A stretch of 37,160 bases of DNA from Nephromyces sp. MM_2019 (GCA_015657535.1 JADHZB010000731.1:1-37160); one strand, 5' to 3'. Counted from the stretch's first letter, positions 19,606 to 32,543 are shown. Made by a program: numbers and translations. Notes: generated by a model from the sequence alone, not told the origin.

Positions 19606-22600
19606 TTCGTACACGTGAGTACTAGGAAAACTTTCCTTACTCTAAGTAGTCTTTCAAGGGCTGATGCGCTCCTCCTTCGTGCATTATCAAGACACCATCA
19701 TCAAGGCTCACTTCGCAGAGGACTCCATCAATATAGTACTTCCTATGTATTAGGGTGCATAAAGCATGCAAAAATGAAACGGATTAGCGAAAAATATTAA
19801 GCAATAATGGTACAACGAGAAAAACTGAGAGGTAATGATGAATCAACAAACAAGAATTAAAATTTGATGGGCCATCAGCGAAATAAAATGCTGTAGCAAA
19901 TCTGTACAAGCTATCTATGATATTATCCTAGTAGTACAAACTAAGAAGTAAAAAAGTTGAGGCAAAGCGCACTCAGTAATGCACATCTGAGTTTCACCAT
20001 TACAATGAAGCCCAAGAATATTCTACGACTAGCTCTTAGCAAGTAAAATTACCGTAATAAAATCTACGGTATGCCTTCAATCTATAGCTGTAAAACAAAG
20101 TTTTCTTCTGTCAAATTAACGAATTTTGATTATCTCTTAAGACAACTTATAAGAAAAAAATTGGATCAAATTTTTTTTTAATGCGATTTCTATGAAGAAC
20201 AGCATTAATTAGTGGCATAATCCTAAACCCCTTCCCTCATATACTTAGGAATTCAAATTTCTCTCTGAAGGCATCTGTATAAGCAAATCGCTTCTTAGTG
20301 TCCCTCTCTAAAATTTCTCCTTCATTTTTTGTTTTATCGATGTCCTAAGCTTGCTAGAAGATTGGGATAATAAATACTTTTCATTGGTCAAACTTACGGA
20401 ATTCCTGAATTCTACTCACCCGCTGTGCTGGGTCCTTTCAATATGAAAAACCTCGTTGTCAAGAACTTCTTTCATATCACGAAGTAGCATTGCTACGGAA
20501 ATATCAATGGGGTCATCGAAATGGCCAATATATATTCTGAGAAGTGAGGTTCGAATTGCTACGTTAAACTTTACTGAATCCTAACTAATTGGACATGGAA
20601 TTAAGCGCTGCACTGAAAAACTGACATGAAGTTCTCTTCACTCAACGCCAATTTGCAGAGTTTATTGCAGAAGCTGATTAGTATCACTCAATGCTAGCTA
20701 TGGAGCCCAAAAGTAGACTGATTAAGGGTATATCCTAATTTATATGGTAAGCGTATAAGTTGTGGACTGAAAAAATCGACGTCTGCCTGCTACCGAAAAT
20801 AGCCTTTAGTAGCATAAAAAAAAATATGAGTCACAAAGGAGACGGAAAATGTATTGATAGCAAGATGGGCATGTTACGAGAAACTACGGCTGGTTTTGCT
20901 AGAGACATGAAAATACTTTTAAAGCTTTTATAATTTTTCCTGATGTGCTAATAATTTTATTTCGATGCACTCCCAGATTTTAACGCAGCAAGCTCTCACA
21001 AAATAGGGCTAGGCGAAGATACTCGGCCAATGATTTTTATACTCCTGATATATACATTTCGCCATCCAGCAAACATCTATATATAATCTCATAAATCGTA
21101 TTATTGGGCATTCCTTTTTTTAAGCCGAAGCCAAAAAATTACCCCATGGGTTAGATGATATTTGAAATAAACCTGCCTGAATTTACAATACATGGCTTCA
21201 GCCAAATTTTACAGATGGAGGTGTACCATTTCATGCAGTAACTGGCATTCTGCCAAGTAATTTTTCGAATACTTAGTGTGTCTAGTGGAGTTCCCCTAGG
21301 TGAACCTAACAATTTTCTTTATGGTTTTACTATGGTAAGCCTGATATTTGATATATGGCATCGCATTATGCCAGTTTTTATAATAGTCAGCTCTATATTA
21401 TAATACCAAAGCATGAAAAGAAGTATTCGCTTCAACTGAAAATCGTTCGTACTAGGGTGAGTTTTGTCGTGGGCAAGGAATAACGTGTACAACAGACGAG
21501 GAAAAAACTCGCAAGTTGTGGTAGCTCACCAGTATTTTATCCGCCTTACAACAAAGGAACGCTACATAGAATGAGGACTTGATACTTGTATATGTGAATG
21601 TATGCAGCATAAAGTTTTTGTTGCTTTGGTAGTAGTCACGACCGCAATGCAAACGGCCTACGACACCTACCTCTGCTTCACGCCTTTGTCAACCTCGAAG
21701 TCACCAGATGTTCTTCCAGTAGTGATCTCGTGTATTCCCTAAGCAAGCCAGAAGAATAAGGAATTTTTTGACAGAGGGTAGATGCGCGGAAAATCCGCAG
21801 CCAGTAAGCTAGATGGATGTATGTCTATATCTGTGATTCTATGGGCTGCACATGTTTGTGGAGAAGAATTCGTATCCTGATTTTCATCTATGAAATTTTA
21901 GTGTGATATACGGATTTTGTCGTGTCTGTTGATTATAAAGATGTGAAAGCCATAGCAGTAACACCAGTTATGCATGGCAGCAACAAGCACAATAGTGGCA
22001 TTGCTAGCAGCTGCGTATATCTACGCGAGCAGGTGATGCGCATCTAAATATGAAGAAACTAACAGCTATACGTATAGAAATGTATACCGGATGTTGATGC
22101 GTAACTTTATATAAATCCGCCGATAGTCAGCTTGGTAGTCGTGACGCACTCAAGAAGTGGCTGCAACATAAAGCAGCGGAAATGGCAACGTTAATTGCAC
22201 ACTTCGGAGCGCTACGTCCAAATTGCGAAGACCACATTTATCAAAGGATTAGCGTCATCATTTCTAAAGATGACTCTACAGCTTACACAGTGTGATATTA
22301 GACTCATAAAAGAGACAAGGCTCAAAAGGCTGCAAAGCAATCTTTTTCAGTCCGGATTTAGTGCGTATTTATTATGTAGTTGGCTACGACATACTGTTTA
22401 AAAGGAGTACTCTCAGAGAAAAAAATCATCTTCTTCGCCATCTCACTGGAGATTTGTATAAATTTCTCATTTAAAATGAATTTATTTTATTGCAAAAAGA
22501 AATCTGTTTTACTCAAGTTATTGTAACTATGGCAATATACTTGCGGACAACCTTGTATGCAATATTAACCAAAAATGGCTGAGATCATGATTTGAAAAAT

Positions 22601-23866
22601 GTTGAGTTATCGTTTCCTGTACATCAGCATTTTTTTTATGCGTATTCGCGAACCGGTGAAGATATCATCTATTAGATTCAATTTTTCATGCTGCTTAAGT
22701 TAAATTAAAAAATTTGCTAGTTTTTCGTCATATGCTACTGGTATGAATCCGATTATTCACTGTACTCCTTTTACATGTAGGTATTCTCAACAAGTAACAT
22801 TATACACACCGCTGTGCATTCCTCAATGAGAAAGAGTATTCGATGCACAAAAAAAGCTAGGACACAAATAGCGCAGCATCTTTTTCCTATATGTTTAATT
22901 CCGTCATACTCTGAAGCATCGTAATTGAATTTCAGATACATAGTAGACTTATCCCTGATTCAATAATACCATTCCATGTAGCAAGCCTGGAGGCGTACAA
23001 AAGGGAGCTACCATCTAATGGCTAACGAAGGCATTTATTCTCACTTGGATTTTTTGCAAAGTAGCACAGAAGATGAAAGCTGTATATAATAAACTGACCT
23101 GCATGCATTTGATTAATGTGAAACACATTCTAGGCTCGTGAATTCTTATTTGATTATCATCATCCTGCCTATAAATTTAAAAACGCATCGAAGGTTTTAT
23201 TTTCCGGCTATTGCCTCTTTTTTTCCCAGTTGAAGCTTCTAAATAAATGGACCTATTCAACATTTATCAGTGTTCCTGGCACTTTAGTTACTGGAGCAAG
23301 TACAAAATGCCGATTATAGCCTCATATTAATTAAAAGAAGTTATAAAATAAAGCAACCTGTGCAACTTATACATTTTTCAATGAAAAAAAAGCCATCGCG
23401 AGGGCAAGCACTTGGCCACTTATATATTTGCTTAATGCAAGAAATCGCTAAAAGGAAAAAGACGCGGCAGAGCATGCTATTTTCGGTGCATGCAAGCTCT
23501 CATGTAAATGAGCCTGAAATAGCACATTCAAAAAAGTTTACAAGATGAGAATAAACACCCATGCCATTACTGTGCAGTAGATTTGAAAGCTGGCATTTAA
23601 AATGTGTGCTCACACGAAATTTAACATGTATGCTGGTTCTTAAGAGGTAGTGCAGCTAATTTTGACTGCTTACATCAAATAGAGTGCCTCTGGCATCATA
23701 TGCTTCTCATCAATCATCCGGTAGAGTTCACCCCCAGGACTCAGCGTTACCCAGTGCTTACTAACTGTATAGCGTCAAATTTTGGAATGAAGGCAAATTG
23801 CTTTCATTTTCGAAGTTAACTATTTCTAGTAGGAAACAATTTTTCTTTACTTTAGACGGAAAAAAT

Positions 23867-24109
23867 ATGAATTTACTTTATAGTTGTCAGTTTCAGGTAC
23901 GTTATCTCATCAATATATTCACTGTATATTTGCTTTTGAAAACAATAGTTGTTATTGTACATGATGTATTTCTTCTTAGATTTAAGGGCCATTGGTGCAG
24001 AAAGAACCTAAATATTGGCCGCTTGTCGCTATTTTTATTCATGGCATCCAATATAGGAAGATATTTTATATTTGCCTTAACATTTGATCATTTATGCTCA
24101 AAAATTTAG
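23867..24109 (+). CDS. Candidate small hydrophobic protein
   Basis: An excellent acceptor (CTTTACTTTAG at 23855) and a CAG/GTACGT donor (23897) bracket a short piece beginning ATG (MNLLYSCQFQ). A TTCTTCTTAGATTTAAG acceptor at 23986 continues in phase with 40 codons to TAG (GHWCRKNLNIGRLSLF onward). The 90-bp intron is itself an open multiple of three, so unspliced reading gives one 80-residue protein with an extra hydrophobic segment. The frame is also open upstream of the ATG, beyond the acceptor. Composition is AT-driven (Phe, Leu, Ile, Asn). Not recognised, and chance remains possible. Confidence 0.28.
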   Translation: MNLLYSCQFQVRYLINIFTVYLLLKTIVVIVHDVFLLRFKGHWCRKNLNIGRLSLFLFMASNIGRYFIFALTFDHLCSKI

Positions 24110-25923
24110 CACAAAATATGATATCCTCAAGCCGTTCGAAAAAGTTGCTCATTATAATCTCTTTGAAATACACTTAAATTATTCTTGCTTTGTACATAAA
24201 GAAATTCTTCTCTGCTGTGCAATAAATGAATACTCAAACTAAAGGACTTTACTTGCTCATGAAATATAAAAAGCTATACAATTGATACATATTTGCTTGT
24301 TTATCTGATTTATAGATGGAAATTTATGTCTGTAGGGGTACAGTAAGCAAATGGTCAAACAATATATAGCATCTTTTTGTACCTCTCTGATTAATTATAG
24401 ACAGGGGTATGTCAATTCTGTAATCTTGTATACTTTCAGAGGCATGTTTATGCCCTGCGCCGCTCATCCAACTACTTTCATAGGCCTTGAATACTATGCT
24501 GATTACTTGATGGAATCCTTTCCTGATCGGTATTCTTACATCGACTAACCTGAAACCTGGGCCTTTTAACCTACAAAGATTGCGCAATATTTTTGTTCAA
24601 ATTTTCTAAGCAAAGCATCGCTATAATGCCTGTGAAATACTGAAAGCTTCTAATCGTAAATTTCCTTGCCAAGAGAGCCAGAAAATGTTCTTTGTATAGC
24701 AATTATTTAAAAAACTACTTTCAGCTTAAGTGTTGAAATTTATTTTCAACTTTTGAAATAAAGACAATAGCTTTTTCTTTCATGCAACACCCTCGACCTG
24801 AAGTCTCCGTAAGTTATGCTGCTTTCCAGTATCTTCCCAATATTTTCTATTCTATGGACTGTCAAGATTGCATGAGACTTTGTGGCGTAGCACCTGGTGT
24901 CTTGGCCGATATCTGAAGCCAACAAGCCACATAGATATTTAGGATGAGTTATCGCTAAAGCAGTTGCCTGGTACTTGGCGCTATGACATGAAAAAAAGAT
25001 CTTTCTTAGGTAACAGCACTCAAGTAGAAGGTACTGAAAGAAGGGTACGTCTGCTGTAAATAAGCACCTCAATGAGGGAAAAGCAGAGAATAATACGAAG
25101 CAGTGCAATTATTAATGTACTGCACTTAATCTAAAGCATGTGTACCGTTTAAATCATGTGAATTTTTTTCAGTAACTACAAGAGAAAAAAGGATGCATGA
25201 GGAGGTGTATCTAACTAAGCACTACAGCAGAGGGGCGAATAGAGTAACTCAGTGATTTGGGAAGTCTCGTAATATTGGAGCAGGCGAGGGGAACCAGTGC
25301 TAATATGCTTTAGAGTTGTGAAAAAAATTGGAATTTGGTATGTTGCAGCTTATTCGATGAAAAGGGTGAATAGAAGACTTTCTAGTCACGTCAGTGAGAA
25401 ACATCAATATCCTATTGCCGTAATCCCAGTGATTTGTGGCCAAGCTGTATCAGAAAAGAAACTCAGTAAGGAGAGATCTTACGGCCAAATCATTCCTATA
25501 TGAATGTGTGTACACTTTATGCCTCCACAAGAGTCTGGTAAGACAAATTATATGAAGACATTGCTATGAGAGCTGAAGTAAACTTTAATTTTGACCAGTA
25601 GTAGCCATATAAGGGATGAGGGGAGCTTGTCATAGTGCCTACGCTCTATAAGCTCAAATGATGGAATGCTTCTCTCTACATTTACTCTCTGCATCATATC
25701 CATCTAGCAGAATAAGCCGTCTTTGCGGCTATCGTAACCTGTAATATATCCTTCCGCCGAATAGTAGATTGCTGACTAACAAGTCATTCTCATCTTATAC
25801 TTTTTCCCAAGCAGCACAAATTTCCTTCTCACTCTTCACAGTATCCTGGCAATCACTTGAATAAATCGTGCTCAAGTTTTATTCACGTACCCACATACTT
25901 CCCTAAGTTACTCACAATACCAC

Positions 25924-26504
25924 TCAAATCTTACTACTAAACCCTACAATATCTCCATCGTGAAGCAAAAAGAATGAAACACTTCATGAATTTTTTTATT
26001 TCCCTTGCCAGGCTCTCCACAAATTTTCGTAAACTAACCAGGGACGAAGCTTTGAGGAACTTCAGAGTTCCTCTCCCTCCTTGGATCCGACGAGTATACT
26101 GTAGCGCGTCCAGCCTCCCTTTGACCGAGCTTACCCCAATTTTTAGCGTTAGCTGTGCTGCGCTCTCCTCGCGACGAGATTCGCTCATTAGGATGAGCCG
26201 TCCCTTGTAGCGGAAAATGGGGCGAATATGAGGAATCTCCAAATTCTGTGTGACGCGCATATGGATCCCCTACCTCCCCGTGTGCTGCATCATCAATTGC
26301 TAACGGCGTAGGGATAAGTATATCGTCCAGCATTACAGAGAGCTCCGCTATTGGCCCAGAAATAGTGTGTCCCATCCAAGCTAGGAAGCCACCTGCAATG
26401 TGTAACGCAGTTTCGCCAACACCTACCCATCCCTCGTTTTCGTTTTCCCTTTGGGGACTAGTGACACTATCACCGCCAGCAGACCTAGGCCCTTGCTGCT
26501 CCAT
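25924..26504 (-). CDS. Unrecognised protein, 2 exons, about 161 aa
   Basis: Exon 1 runs from the ATG at 26504 to 26039 (155 codons plus one base), GC-richer than its surroundings, and ends at CCTG/GTTAGT. A 95-bp intron (25944-26038) ending GATATTGTAG leads to a 20-base exon (25943-25924) that adds GFSSKI and a TGA. Without splicing the protein stops two bases into the intron, giving nearly the same length. The N terminus is hydrophilic (MEQQGPRSAGGDSVTSPQRE). Residues about 25-72 are the only hydrophobic part (ALHIAGGFLAWMGHTISG, then ILIPTPLAIDD), probably an amphipathic or re-entrant segment rather than a clear span. The C-terminal half is Arg/Ser/Gly-rich and looks disordered. No family is recognised. 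The long frame, start codon and composition make this one of the better-supported genes. Confidence 0.55.
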
Positions 26505-27581
26505 TAATTGTGGATTGGAGTATAGTTAGTTTCACAGCTTTAGAGCAGGATTTGTACTGTGTGAGCACGTGTTGTTAATTGTATATATATGTTCGTTTTC
26601 TTAATAATGCCACACCAGGATATCACCAGAAGCGTTGTTTAGTTGTGCTCGTGTGCGATTGCTAGCTTAGATTCCTTCGATTCCTAACATCCCTAGATTG
26701 TGCTGCCGGGCTCCATTTGTATATTTCTTCAGTTGCTGGTACGTTTACAAAGTATGTGAGTTTCCTGCTTAAGAATATGGCATATCTCCCAGCTTACTTG
26801 CCGCATAGTATAATTTGTAGTGTCATAAAAGGTATATATAAAGTATGAGGCTATAATGACAACTTTAGGTTATACTAATGCGTTGCTTAGCTCAGTAGCA
26901 GTGAGTAGAAGTGGAACATGCATTCCCGATGGTCGCGTGTGGGCATATATCATCGCTGCTAATTGCCATTGATGCGTGCTGAGTATAAAAGGTTCGCATA
27001 GCCTCAAAATACCTAAGATATCCACTACTAAGCTTGCAAAGAGTACTTTGTTAAGAATATCCTGTGATGGAAACTGCCATTGAGCATCATGGAAGCGCAT
27101 ACTCTATTATGTTGTAACTCTTTACTCTATAAATTCAGTTGTTTGATACCTTGCAAGATCTGTGTATGAAGTGAAGCAATTATTCGGCTCCCATTGCACT
27201 TGTATAATATACTATTGCTATGGTTATAGGCGAGCCGCACAAAGCAGTATCAATCGGGGAATATCTTTATCTCACCTCTTGCTAAATTATCTTAGTGCTT
27301 CATAAAACGCCATAAAATTTAACTAAAAATCGTCTCTGTAATAATAGTTTCCTCGCAGAGTTAACCATCACCTTCTTATATATAAAAATGTCTACTTACC
27401 CCCAGAATATCTACCGAAATCTCCCCCCATCCCCGTAGATAATAGCTATGGTCTGCAAGTTAGATACTGGATTTTTTCTATTTTTATTTCATTTATGTGA
27501 ATTTTTTTTTTGACTGAAAGAAAGCCGGTCTTGTCTAGCACCTTTAGCCGCATAGTTTCTCCTGCTTCATCATTATCGTGA
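26505..27581. other. Intergenic region upstream of the 25.9-26.5 kb gene
   Basis: About 1.1 kb with no coding stretch I would defend. A 76-codon minus-strand frame (26870-27100) is within chance expectation. Promoter elements of the minus-strand gene should lie in the first few hundred bases, but no motif stands out. Confidence 0.4.
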
Positions 27582-27842
27582 ATGGCGTGTCTTTGCCGGA
27601 ATTTCTTTTTCGTTTTAAGATTAAAAAGTTGGTATTATGAGTATTTGCCTAACATAGACACTGGTAAGCGAGCTATATACATGCATCACGCACCGCTAGA
27701 CATATTTGAATCCTCTGTTAGTGCACATGCAAATATGATGAGAAGGAGAGCGTTGTTTTCTTGGCGTGAAACACTCTCATATGCCTGCACTATAGATAAA
27801 AAGCCTGCTTGTCTATGTGAGGTCGCAATGGCATATATGTAA
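27582..27842 (+). CDS. Candidate ORF, 86 aa
   Basis: Starts with ATG and enc odes a mixed, Cys- and Arg-containing protein (MACLCRNFFFVLRLKSWYYE at the start, MMRRRALFSWRETLSYACT in the middle). A strong internal donor-like site, CACTG/GTAAGCG at about 27663, could end a first exon after 27 codons in phase 1, in which case the rest of the frame is intronic. Length alone fits chance. Composition is more protein-like than neighbouring frames. Not recognised. Confidence 0.33.
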   Translation: MACLCRNFFFVLRLKSWYYEYLPNIDTGKRAIYMHHAPLDIFESSVSAHANMMRRRALFSWRETLSYACTIDKKPACLCEVAMAYM

Positions 27843-29448
27843 GCTGCTGTGTATCATGCATTTACTACGCATATTTACAGGTGTATGTGAAGCTTATCTG
27901 AATGTCTATTAGTGAAACGCTCAGTATCTAGCAATAATTCTGTAAGATCCCTGTGTAACCGCCATTTGTGAGCGTGTGGCCGTATATGCTAATGATTAAT
28001 AATCTTTAAGCCTATAACTGCGTGTCTATGTATATATGCATACTACCTACAGTTTATATATATGCGCCTAGAACTGTGTACCTATATATATACCCCGGCG
28101 GCTGCCCAAGTGTACACCAGAAAGTGGCTATCTAATGAGTTTTCAGTGCATAATCAATTTTCGCTTGTTTTCTTAATTTTATATGGCTTGCAATTATCAT
28201 CGTACTCATGAAATTTGTAAGGAACTAGCTCTTTCTCCAAGAGACACAAACAAGCTCAATGAAGAGGCCACAGACACATGGTATATACCCCGTATAGTAT
28301 AATAGGACTTGGCGGCTGGCTATATTTTTTCAATCGACCGCTATTTATTTACAGCACTAATAACGCAGAGGTTCAAGAATAGTAGGTAGACACTAGTAGT
28401 CCTTGCTTGCTATTCTTGGGTGCATTGCCTCAGCTACTACTACCGATGGGGAAAAACACCAGGGAAAATTCTAGGTAAAAAAACTAGGCGGCAGCGTAGC
28501 CTTGCAGGGTCTTGCCCAAATGGAACCGAGTATTAAGGGGTTTCGTACCATAGCTAGAAAGAAGCTTTCAGGCTAACTGACGGATGGATTCATCACAACA
28601 GCTATTATCTCGCTCTAACTCATGAAGGTAATGCATTAGGTAGTCTATTACATATGAGTGACGTATCTGACGGCGTTCATGCTTGGAAAGAGGGTTAGAA
28701 AACGCAAGAAATAGTAGTGTGAAAGCACACGTAGGGAAACAAATCAGAACATCCACAAAAAGAATGCACGCAAAAAAACTGATTTCCAGTTTATAGTTTC
28801 CTTCAATTTCAGGTTTCTAGTATAAGTTCCTCGCTGTTGATTTTTACACACGCTCGTAAAAGCACAATGATGAAGCATGTGTGCCCCCACAGTTTAGGTG
28901 GCAAGGTACGAATAAGGCTGTAGTTCTTCAAGTAGTTGAATTTCTGACGATAAATGATTGAACAAATAAACTTAGTATGACCGTGAAATATTCATAGATT
29001 ACTATGAAGTTAGGCAGGTTAGTTTCTCATCTATGCTTCTTACTAATAAACGATTCGCTGGTTTGATGAGTGTAGACTCATCAAGCACAGAAACAAGGTA
29101 TTCCAGAAGCTTTCAAACTGCATGCATGGCAATATGAAAAAGAGTATTAAACAGTTTTAAAGTACTTGAATATAAAATGCTCTCTATGCTTTGAAGGATA
29201 GACAGATGCTAGCTTCATGAGCTGCAGCAACTGGGGGTAAGTTTTCCTCCGAGCAGGTTATTGATTTTTTATGTGTCTTCTTAATTGAAGGCAAGTATGA
29301 AAAAGCTAATATACGAAACTTTGCTGACAAGAGGATCCTTAAGCTTATCACCCGCTCGCGTTCCCAAAGCAAAGTGTCACATATACTATACTAAAGCTAG
29401 TACACAATTTTGTGGGCGAAGTTGCTAGCCGACGAACTATACTTTAAA
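27843..29448. other. Unassigned DNA
   Basis: About 1.6 kb with short frames only. TA-rich stretches lie near 28030-28095. No supported gene, RNA or repeat unit. Confidence 0.4.
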
Positions 29449-29708
29449 AAAAAGTCTCTAATGCATGCATTCTTGCAGGAAAAATATCTAGCACATAAAA
29501 TCTACGGAGTAAAATATCTAACGCATGTTCTCTCCCAAATAAAATCTCTAGTCCGAATACCCTCAAAAACAAGGCCTCTAGCACACATACCCAAAAAAAC
29601 TGAACCTCTAGCACACGTACCCTCCAAAAAAAAACCTCTAGCAGACATATCCCGCAAAACAAAGCCTCTAGTCCGCCTAGTTTCCGAAAGAAACTCCAGA
29701 GCGCACAA
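29449..29708. repeat. 30-bp degenerate tandem repeat
   Basis: About nine diverged units of 30 bp carry the core CCTCTAGCACACATACCC or a variant, followed by an A-rich block. Units keep a length divisible by three. The plus strand encodes a ten-residue repeat of the form K-x-L-A-H-x-P-x-K-x, and the minus strand is also open throughout. Lys, Leu and Pro positions are conserved although several bases vary, as expected if the plus frame is or was translated. Confidence 0.75.
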
Positions 29709-29757
29709 AGTATTGTATACATCCTATTTAAGCTTAGAGTGCTCAACATCGGTGTAA
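29461..29757 (+). CDS. Candidate repeat protein, 98 aa
   Basis: An ATG at 29461 opens a frame across the 30-bp repeat to a TAA. The product is basic, with about seven decapeptide repeats such as KPLAHIPKKT, and a non-repetitive tail (HKVLYTSYLSLECSTSV). There is no signal peptide or membrane span. Both strands are open here, so strand is chosen because the plus-strand repeat keeps Lys and Pro positions and has a natural ATG. An acceptor-like TTCTTGCAG at 29478 could make this an internal exon. Function unknown. Confidence 0.33.
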   Translation: MHAFLQEKYLAHKIYGVKYLTHVLSQIKSLVRIPSKTRPLAHIPKKTEPLAHVPSKKKPLADISRKTKPLVRLVSERNSRAHKVLYTSYLSLECSTSV

Positions 29758-30740
29758 TAAAGCAAAAATCCATAGATTCATGAGGATTCACCGTAACTAT
29801 AAGCATAGCTTAATGCAGGCAATCGTACGCGGCATCACTGCCATCGGTCATTCCAGGACACGCACACAGCCGCTGCAGCATGCCTACAGAGCAGAAACGC
29901 TTAGGTCATGCCCCTAGCGTACAGTATGGTGTGCAAGCTTAACGAGACATCTTATTCTTCAGGTGCCTGTTTCTCTTATGCTCCCAAGGGACTGTTTATC
30001 CCCCGTTTCTCTCTTCTTCTTAAAGAGAGTAAAAGATGCTTTATCTGTTTAACTTAAATGCGTAAATCCTTTAGCCTGACAAGCAGGAGAAACTACGTCT
30101 GTGAAATCTCTCAATCAAACACATTTTCTAAAGCTGCAATATAGTAGATACGGAAAGGCTGCTGCTATATGTTACTTAACGCAAAAACGCAGCTGCCGTC
30201 ATCATTATAGCCTTAAAAATAGCACATAAAACACAGAGATACACAAATGTGCATGTAGCTCCATATTTCTCTTAACGTAGACGTACATGCACATATATAT
30301 ATATATGTGTCTCTCTCTAGATATATAACCCTCTGTACAAATAGTTACAGCTAACTCCTTACATAGTTATAAATATATATATATCCGTGTATATACCTCA
30401 TTCGCTAACTCAATCTATTTTTATATCTTTCTAGGGATGTATAGTATCTAAATATTGCTATATTTCTGTATCTCTACATATATATGTACATATCTCCGTC
30501 TAAATCTCACTGCACTCTCTCTACACATCTCTATCTCCCTACCTCTCTATCATATATACAATATATATGTATCACTCATTTTTTTTCTTTCTTTTTTTTT
30601 CTGCAACTATTTTCTCTCTCTGAACTTCCCTCTTGCTATCTCGCTCTCGCTATTTATACCACAACCTATAAAATCACCCAGTCCCTAAAGTCAATCGTCT
30701 TGGTATTTTTTTCCCTACTTGAAGAATGAAGAGGTAAAAC
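29758..30740. other. Unassigned DNA with TA- and CT-rich tracts
   Basis: Nothing coding is supported at 29760-30240. From 30285 to 30560 the plus strand has several ATATATAT runs mixed with CTCTCTCT and TATCTCTC blocks. This is a low-complexity zone, possibly nucleosome-poor, that lies upstream of the plus-strand candidate at 30741. Confidence 0.5.
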
Positions 30741-31313
30741 ATGACTTTTTTTTCGGACGAAAATGCCACAGATAATATATGTGCGGTGATAGACGTTAAA
30801 AATAGTATTCTGTCTACATTTGCGGTTTGCTTTTGTCTTTGGGAATCTTTCTCTCAAAAGTTCACCTTTAATTATCCCCCACTTCCTGCCTTTTTACCTA
30901 AGCCAATTCTCAAATTTCTGGCTTCATATATGGTCTATAAGTATCCCTCAAATTGTAGTTTTTTTTGTTTATTACTTTTTGATGTTTTCTGTACTCTGCT
31001 TGACCGTTAATCAAGAGCAGCTCGAAGATCTCCCTCTCCTCCATTACATACCCGCTTTTTGCATAAAAATATCCGCTATGACCAATTAGATGATGCGTTT
31101 TTCTCTTGTTTACTCTCGTATATTCCTCTCAATAATAACTGCTATATCGTTTTCTCGCTCGTTGTCCGCGAAAAGTCCTTAGTACTTTGTAGACACAATC
31201 ATCGTATTCTCACAAAATTAATGCCCGCAGTTATTATAGGCCATATTTATTTAGAATTACAACATAAAGGCTCTTTTTCTGGGCAAAAAAAAATATTTTT
31301 AAAGTTATTATAG
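30741..31313 (+). CDS. Candidate hydrophobic protein, 2 exons, 162 aa
   Basis: An ATG at 30741 opens a frame to 31005 (88 codons plus one base). Joining GTTAAT at 31006 to the acceptor CCAATTAG at 31089 (84-bp intron) continues in phase 1 for another 74 codons to TAG at 31313. The first exon begins MTFFSDENATDNICAVIDVK and becomes hydrophobic near its end (SFFCLLLFDVFCTLLD). The second has a short hydrophobic stretch (NNNCYIVFSLVV) and a basic tail. Two long overlapping plus frames that become one by a single canonical intron support a gene, but the donor is weak and the composition is largely AT-driven. Not recognised. Confidence 0.33.
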
Positions 31314-31832
31314 CTGTTAGAGATGACAGACTGTATATTTAAGTCATTTTCTATCTATGAAAGGTATAATAGCTTCTAAAAATGACAGACACTACATATA
31401 TACGTGTATGTCATGTCATATATTTCGCATCGCATCTCACAATTTACTTCCGCCAAGTGCAGTATGCAAGAGAGATTCGGTGTATATTCGCAACTCTTAA
31501 AACTGGCTTGAAATCACATGGGAAAAAAAGAAGAAAAACATGCGCATACTTGCACACCACAAGCAAAACATAAAATAGCCACTTTTGAAAATGACATTAG
31601 TTTTTGAACTCCCTTTTTCCAAGAAATTTTCATCGCATTAAAGCTTTAGCATCATAGCATTTTCGAATAGAAAATCAGCTGATAAGCCTTTAAAAAGTAG
31701 TGCGAATGCATGAAAGTAATAGCATGATTGTTTGAAAAGCTCCCTTAAGCATCTAGCTCCCAGAATGTGGTGCTAAAGTCCTCTTTGATTGTGGAATAAA
31801 ACCGCCTTCGATGTGGATTTTTTGGCTGTGAT

Positions 31833-32051
31833 ATGAGCCTTTATTTTTCCTCTAAAGCAGCTTTGGAAAGAAGCTTCTTTCGCGTATCAAATGTACCCGT
31901 ATATATGCACAAAAGAGTAAAAAACAGGGCAGAATTATCCTCTTGTTCGCTCATTGAAGAGTTTGATAGAGGGTGTTGCCTTGGAAAGGAAGAAAACACG
32001 TTTAATCTATGCTTTTATCCAAGTGATAGATTCCTCTGCTTTTGCATGTAG
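31833..32051 (+). CDS. Candidate ORF, 72 aa
   Basis: ATG to TAG, with mixed composition (MSLYFSSKAALERSFFRVSN, then KNRAELSSCSLIEEFDRG, ending in an aromatic and Cys-rich FLCFCM). No splice sites are needed. It could be a short complete gene or an exon. Length is within chance expectation. Not recognised. Confidence 0.33.
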   Translation: MSLYFSSKAALERSFFRVSNVPVYMHKRVKNRAELSSCSLIEEFDRGCCLGKEENTFNLCFYPSDRFLCFCM

Positions 32052-32543
32052 AGTAGGAGGTTGTTTACAGGGTATTTATCACTGGGAAAGAACTCAAAAT
32101 GTTATTTTTTGTTTATCAATGAGAGCATTGTGAAGGATTGTGATTCATAGCACTTTTTTAGAAGCAATGGATCTTAAAATCGCACTATATTTGCATTATG
32201 TGGCTTAAACTTCACTTTGTAGATCGAGCTGGGTGTGTGTGGTTGTGTTGGTAGATGGGAGTGAATATGTGTGTGTTTCTGCTTGCCTTTGTAGATGGGA
32301 GTGAATATTTATGTGTTTCTGATTGCATTTTTAGACTGAGTCAAATAATAAGACGAGCTCTTTTCTGCGGGGTTGGAGTGTTGCTTTAGGAAAAGAATGT
32401 AGAGAATTTTCAGATTCTCATTCATCTAGAAGATAAGCATGAGCAGTCATTATATCCTCCTTTCTTTCTTATGTAGTAGTGTGGATTTCTCTCTCTTGAG
32501 CTGCATCTTTTATATCCCTTCTTAACGTACGATAAAGCTTGCT
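32052..32543. other. Short unassigned region with a repeated 31-base phrase
   Basis: No coding block is supported. A phrase beginning GTAGATGGGAGTGAATAT and ending TGTTTCTG occurs twice (from 32251 and from 32291) with small differences, a local duplication of 40 bp period. Confidence 0.5.

Larger units (their letters stand above)
17061..25923. other. About 9 kb of mostly unassigned AT-rich DNA
   Basis: The region lacks the CA/TG tracts seen elsewhere. Frames of 60-120 codons occur on both strands at about the rate expected by chance (for example 17393-17716 minus, 24746-25108 minus, 24351-24548 plus). The 24.35-24.55 kb stretch is open on both strands with coding-like composition, so it may hold an exon of unknown strand. 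Apart from the candidate at 23867-24109 and the hairpin at 19574, nothing can be supported. Exons of very short intron-split genes could be hidden here. Confidence 0.5.

Noticed and set aside
20545..20620. GGTTCGAAT box resembling a tRNA T-arm
   Set aside because: No matching A box, cloverleaf or acceptor stem could be drawn. Other TTCGAA sites (4360-4530) belong to a CA repeat.
24746..25108. 120-codon minus-strand frame
   Set aside because: A frame of this length is expected a few times by chance in 37 kb at this base composition. No ATG start or clear splice structure is seen.
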